A stretch of 64,000 nucleotides of DNA from Siniperca chuatsi. Lineage: Eukaryota; Chordata; Actinopteri; Centrarchiformes; Sinipercidae. Shown piece by piece: positions 59,239 to 64,000 of this stretch. Position 1 is the stretch's first letter. Every line of letters starts with the position of its first letter. The notes beneath the pieces are model-generated. The model saw nothing but the letters and a program-made list of their open reading frames with translations. It did no database searches and was not told the DNA's origin. Where the stretch lies: the NCBI RefSeq assembly GCF_020085105.1, contig NC_058064.1, positions 18,111,823 to 18,175,822 of the forward strand, read 5' to 3'. The position numbers were made by a program, and so were the translations under genes.

Positions 59239-62149
59239 TCATGAAGACTGAACAGTGACATGCATGTTATGTGGGTTTATCCATCTTCTGAAATGCAGTC
59301 CATTTTGCTCTCTTTGGTGAGAGGGTCTGAAGCGACGGCAAGCTGGCGTGCTGTCCATTTTTCGTCCAGTTTTTCCCCTTTTGTCAAAGAATGACCTGTA
59401 TAAGGAGAATTTATTCTACAAATTCAATAAACTATAAAGCAACAACACTCAAAGGACAAGTTCCTGAGTCACACAGCTTGAAAATCAAAACCAAACCTGA
59501 GAATGAAAACATTCCAGATTCCATTTCATGTAACAAACATCAAAGTGTTAAGTTGAAACTTCCTGATAATGGCAGAGCCATCACGCTTAAAAATGTATTG
59601 TGGACCAGTTCTAAAGACATTTTGTGGCAAACTGCAAAAACAAATGAATCTCAAGTGTTTGTGTGCTGCTATAAAATAACGTACCTGCGTCTCTCAGTAG
59701 GAGACAGTAGTTCACACTTCTCATTTGTTCTCCTTCCTCTCCAGGTCTTTTTCACGTCATGAACAGGGTATTCTGGGTGTCTGCACAGATAATAGATTGT
59801 TTAAACTCTAATCCCTGTAATAAAGACAAATTATTTTTAAAAAATTGAACCCAAGAGAACCTACCGGCATTCCTCTGCACCCTGTGTAGGATTTCCTTTG
59901 CCTCTCCTGTTTCTTCTTCCTGCTCTGTTTTTTCGTTGTGGGATGACAACCAAAGATTTGTCGTCTCTGTTTGTCTGCTCTCCACTTAGGTCCACTCTTC
60001 TCTTTCTGTCTAGATGGAGGCTGTCTGGGCTTTTGCATAAAGATGAAAAGTTGTTTTAATCTCCAGAATCTTAATGCAAACAGTAAATCATCAGTACAAA
60101 GAAGTGATATAACACTTACCTTCTGATGTTGGCCGGATTAACAGCCTTCCATTTCCTTTTATTCAGAGGTCTTTGTTGGGCTTCCAAGCCTTCTATCAGA
60201 TTCCGCTTGACTCTTGTGGGCTTTCCACCGGTGCCCTTGGAGCATTTGGTGGGACTGGGACTCCTCATAGGGATATCCATCTTCTCTTGGGCCTCCGGTG
60301 AAATCCTCAGTGGCAACGTCTGCTGGACTCTGACAGATTCCCCCACAGCCCTGGAGCGACCAGTACTAAAGCTCCTCACACAGGGAGCCTCCTTCTCTTT
60401 GGCCTCAGGTGTATTCACTCTTATCTTTTTGTATGGACAGAGTCTGTCTGGCCTACTGCATAACGATGAAAAGTTGTTTGAATCTCCAGAATCTTAACGC
60501 CAACAGTAAATCATCAGTACAGAGAAGTGATATAACACTTACCTTCTAATACCAGCTGGATTAACAGCCTCCAATGTCCTTTTATAGGAAGGTCTTTGTT
60601 GTGCCTTCGGCTTTCTTTGAGCCTCCACAACTGTGGTCCACCAGAGTCTGGCATCTTTTATTAGAGTCTGCTTGACTCTGGTGGACTCCCCGCCGGTGCC
60701 CTTGGAGCATTTGGCGGGACTGGGACTCCTCATAGGGATATCCATCTTCTCTTGGGCCTCCAGTGGAATCCTCAGCGGCAACGTCTGCTGGACTCTGACG
60801 GATTCCCCAACGGCCCTGGAGCGACCAGTACTAAAGCTCCTCACACAGGGAGCCTCCTTCTCTTTGGCCTCAGGTGTATTTCTGTCTGTCACAGACAGAA
60901 CGACTCGGTTTGGCTGCTCTCCACTTAGGTCCACTCTTCTCCTTTTTCTGTCTGGGCCGACGCTGACTGGCCTTTTGCATAACGATGAGAAGTTGTTTGA
61001 ATCTCCAGAATCTTAACGCCAACAGTAAATCATCAGTACAGAGAAGTGATATAACACTTACCTTCTAATACCAGCTGGATTAACAGCCTCCAATTTCCTT
61101 TTATAGGAAGGTCTTTGTTGGGCCTTCGACTTTCTTTGAGCCTCCACAACTGTGGTCCACCAGAGTCTGGCATCTTTTATTAGAGTCAGCTTAACTCTGG
61201 TGGACTCCCCGCCGGTGCCCTTGGAGCATTTGGCGGGACTGGGACTCCTCATAGGGATATCCATCTTCTCTTGGGCCTCCAGTGGAATCCTCAGCGGCAA
61301 CGTCTGCTGGACTCTGACGGATTCCCCAACGGCCCTAGAGCGACCAGTACTAAAGCTCCTCACACAGGGAGCCTCCTTCTCTTTGGCCTCAGGTGTATCC
61401 ACTCTTATCTTTTTGTCTGGACGGAGGCTGTCTGGACTACTGCATAACGATGAGAAGTTGTTTGAATCTCCAGAATCTTAACGCCAACAGTAAATTATCA
61501 GTACAGAGAAGTGATATAACACTTACCTTCTAATACCAGCTGGATTAACAGCCTCCAATTTCCTTTTATAGGAAGGTCTTTGTTGTGCCTTCGGCTTTCT
61601 TTGAGCCTCCACAACTGTGGTCCACCAGAGTCTGGCATCTTTTATTAGAGTCTGCTTGACTCTGGTGGACTCCCCGCCGGTGCCCTTGGAGCATTTGGCG
61701 GGACTGGGACTCCTCATAGGGATATCCATCTTCTCTTGGGCCTCCGGTGGAATCCTCAGCGGCAAAGTCTGCTGGACTCTGACGGATTCCCCAACGGCCC
61801 TAGAGCGACCAGTACTAAAGCTCCTCACACAGGGAGCCTCCTTCTCTTTGGCCTCAGGTGTATTTCTGTCTGTCACAGACAGAACGACTTGGTTTGGCTG
61901 CTCTCCACTTAGGTCCACTTTTCTCATTTTTCTGTCTGGACCGAAGCTGACTGGCCTTTTGCATAACGATGAAAAGTTGTTTTAATCTTCAGAATCTTAA
62001 CGCCAACAGTAAATCATCAGTACAGAGAAGTGATCTAACACTTACCCTCTAATACCAGCTGGATTAACAGCTTCCCATTTCCTTTTATAAGGTCTTTGTT
62101 TTGGCCAGTCAAGTGGTCGTGTTTTCTCACTAATTGTTAGTCTGGCCAT
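59239..62149 (-). CDS. Unrecognised basic repeat protein made by tandem exon duplication
   Basis: I do not recognise this family. Eight coding exons: 62149-62046, 61955-61527, 61439-61062, 60971-60543, 60455-60120, 60029-59865, 59780-59685 and 59395-59239, every intron in phase 2, giving 697 residues without a stop and AATAAA about 20 nt after the TGA. Exons 2-5 are repeats carrying 'TPEAKEKEAPCVRSFSTGRS', 'EKMDIPMRSPSPAKCSKGTG' and, at the end, 'KRKLEAVNPAGIRR'. Exon 1 has only the unit's end, exon 6 only its beginning. The protein is Lys/Arg- and Ser/Pro-rich with SPSPAK motifs, has no signal peptide or membrane span, and looks disordered; a chromatin or nuclear role is a guess. The ATG is in a strong context (GAGGCCATGG). 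Confidence 0.75.
59865..61955. repeat. 984-bp dimeric exon/intron tandem duplication
   Basis: Exon starts 61955 and 60971 are 984 bp apart, as are 61439 and 60455. Intron lengths run 90, 87, 90, 87, 90. Exons 2 and 4 are both 429 nt and nearly identical; exons 3 (378 nt) and 5 (336 nt) differ mainly by a 42-nt deletion. The unit is therefore a pair of exons with their introns, itself derived from an older single-exon duplication. Confidence 0.9.
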
Positions 62150-63657
62150 GGCCTCCTCGTCACCTATGTAATACTAAATGAGCAAATAATTGGATACATG
62201 TTTAGACCATCTGTTGTTTTTAACTGCCAGAAACAAGATATGTACACCTAAATAACACTTATATGATTTAAGTGTTATTTAGTTTAATCAAAGAATAATC
62301 AAAGCACTTCTGTGTACTATTAATAAACATGGTAAAAATAGTAATTTATAGAAATGTTACTCCTACTGATTTCAACTAAAGTGTTATCTTTCTTAATTTA
62401 AATTCCTAATCACATCCTGCCTGTCAAGCAACTTTGTACATTATTTGTCAGCATGTAGAAATGGCTGATGGGAAGCAACTAATTACTTGTGTGTCTGTTT
62501 ATTTGTTTTCCTGCTTAGATTAATAGGTCAGTGGGCTCTAGATTAGATGGCAGTACCTAAAAGAACCTAAGCATTTAGATAGCTACATATTTACATTGTA
62601 AGCAGCAGTTTCTAATTACTTTTACCTTTTGAGAAAAGTTTGTGCTAGAATAAATCAACACATTTAATCAACTTACCATGCCGTCACTTGGCCTCTGCGA
62701 GGTGCTGAAGCTTGTAGTAAAAAATATTTTGTTGAAAATGTAAACAGTTGAACACTGGATGTCTCTTTGCGTCTGCACTCAAAGTGTGAAGATAATTGAA
62801 ATGATCTACAGAGCTCATATGTTCTCAAATGTAGAATCCTGTTGAGTTTTATTCCAGAACCATAAAGGTGTCATTATGATGGATGGAACCTTCCAAACAA
62901 TGGGCTGACTTGAGCTCTATGACTCATAAAATAATAATTAAAGGTGTATTATCATATCAACACAAACTTACATCTATATACAACCTTCAGAGACACAAGT
63001 TATTTGTCGTTATTGAACATACTTGAACATGATTTCACTTCATATCAAATAAACACTCTTTAAAGTGTTTAAACAGGAATTTTCCTCATCAGAAATGTCA
63101 AATAAGAAAAAATAAAACAAAAACAAAACAGTTGCTGCTAAAACAGTTAATTATTTACATTTTTCACTATAGCATCTCTTTATATTCTTATACTAATGAC
63201 CAACAGTTGTACCTCCCAGTAAAGCTGAGAGAATATGCAACAGTACATATAAAAAGTGGAAACAGCCCACAGTTTAGCCTACCATGCCATCTTGCTGCTG
63301 ACTGCTCCTTTTTGTCACGTTGCTGCCACCTGTGTTGACTGGACCAGTGGAGCTGGCAATGACTAATATTTATGTTTTAAGTCAGTCCAGTACCCCTTTA
63401 ATTTCTCATAATTTTGACTTGGTATGTTAGAATTTTGAGTATTGTTATTTTTTATCATGCCTAACTTTTTGTGGTTCTTTTTTTTTTTGGCGCAAATGGG
63501 CTTCCAAGAAAAATGAAGTAATTGAAGGGAAATATGCTTTAAAACTGATACTGTATGCCTGTAAAAATAAGCTTCTTGCCTTCCATGCAAAGACAGAATG
63601 CATTAGTCTTCACTGCATATTGCTTTCCTCTTTCCTAAAAATTGTTTTTTAGCTGCC
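62150..63657. other. Region between the repeat gene and OSGEP
   Basis: Holds a probable noncoding first exon of the repeat gene ending at the donor 62677 (CATG|gtaagt) and the OSGEP promoter/5' UTR, whose acceptor is at about 63652. The rest is A/T-rich with no frame of note. The T run at 63478-63489 is low complexity. Confidence 0.5.
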
Positions 63658-64000
63658 ATGACTATAGTAATTGGATTTGAGGGCAGTGCCAATAAGATTG
63701 GCATAGGAATCATCAGGGATGGTGAAGTGCTTTCCAACCCTAGACGGACCTACATTACCCCACCTGGTCAAGGCAAGTCACATTTCTGCTAAAGGATTAA
63801 TCACCTTAAGTCACCTTCACTTCACTGGTGATATGTCAAAGTCGAACAATCTCTTGCATGTTAAGTTGAGAACATGTTGTTTTACCCATCAGGGTTCATG
63901 CCGAGTGACACCGCCAGGCACCACCGTGCTGTCATACTGACTGTCCTCAAGGAGGCGCTGGAGCAAGCAGGGCTGAAGCCTGCAGACATCGACTGTGTGG
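63658..64000 (+). CDS. osgep: tRNA N6-threonylcarbamoyladenosine synthase OSGEP, 5' part
   Basis: Exon 1 (63658-63772) encodes '[20 protein letters not shown]' and '[10 protein letters not shown]'; exon 2 starts at 63893 ('[20 protein letters not shown]') and runs off the window. This is the ASKHA-fold N-terminus of OSGEP/Kae1, catalytic subunit of the KEOPS complex that makes t6A at tRNA position 37; the metal-binding His pair is HH in 'ARHHR' or further on, beyond what can be judged here. The intron uses a GC donor (AAG|gcaagt) with a normal AG acceptor. The gene lies divergent from the repeat gene and, beyond it, APEX1. Confidence 0.95.

Noticed and set aside
60126-61985. Plus-strand frames of about 110-127 residues repeated four times
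   Set aside because: They are antisense shadows of the minus-strand repeat exons; splice sites and poly(A) signal support the minus strand only.

Overview
The window is nuclear DNA of a ray-finned fish, most likely a percomorph-type teleost. Genes are split into short exons by GT-AG introns, introns and spacers are full of teleost-type repeats (hAT, Tc1/mariner and piggyBac relics, foldback MITEs with TTAA target duplications, a tRNA-derived SINE, LINE fragments), and an NLR gene has the fish-specific FISNA-NACHT ... B30.2 layout. No bacterial-style gene organisation is present. Exon structures below were built by hand from splice consensus and reading-frame phase; seven of the eight main models close without a break in frame or run open to the window edge (NXPE and the fibrinogen-domain gene each carry one indel).

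Layout. 1-0.9 kb: an orphan B30.2 exon, a near copy of the last exon of the NLR gene at 28.6 kb. 1.0-9.9 kb: a transposon graveyard (LINE reverse transcriptase, GC-rich minisatellite, ZBED/hAT transposase relic, LINE ORF1 pieces, piggyBac relic), with one possible small two-exon membrane protein at 5.7-6.1 kb. 12.2-18.4 kb (+): an NXPE-family PC-esterase gene with a 2-nt frameshift in a TG run. 20.4-25.3 kb (-): a secreted fibrinogen-domain protein with a 1-nt frameshift in a C run. 26-28.4 kb: duplicated repeat block with a Tc1/mariner insertion in one copy. 28.6-36.0 kb (-): an intact NLR gene (PYD-FISNA-NACHT-6 LRR exons-B30.2). 36.2 kb (+): an orphan transmembrane/cytoplasmic exon. 38.1-44.7 kb (-): selenoprotein O with an in-frame Sec UGA and a plausible SECIS. 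45.4-52.7 kb (+): a TIN2-like N-terminal domain joined to two C2H2 zinc-finger arrays. 53.7-55.7 kb (-): APEX1. 59.2-62.1 kb (-): an unrecognised 697-residue gene built by tandem exon duplication. 63.66 kb to the edge (+): the start of OSGEP.

Functional themes: DNA repair (APEX1), tRNA t6A modification (OSGEP), redox/AMPylation (SELENOO), possible telomere-linked or transcription factor (TIN2-like zinc-finger protein), innate sensing (NLR) and secreted/extracellular proteins (NXPE, fibrinogen domain). APEX1 and OSGEP are divergent neighbours in mammals; here the same pair is separated by the unrecognised repetitive gene, the best candidate in the window for something undescribed.
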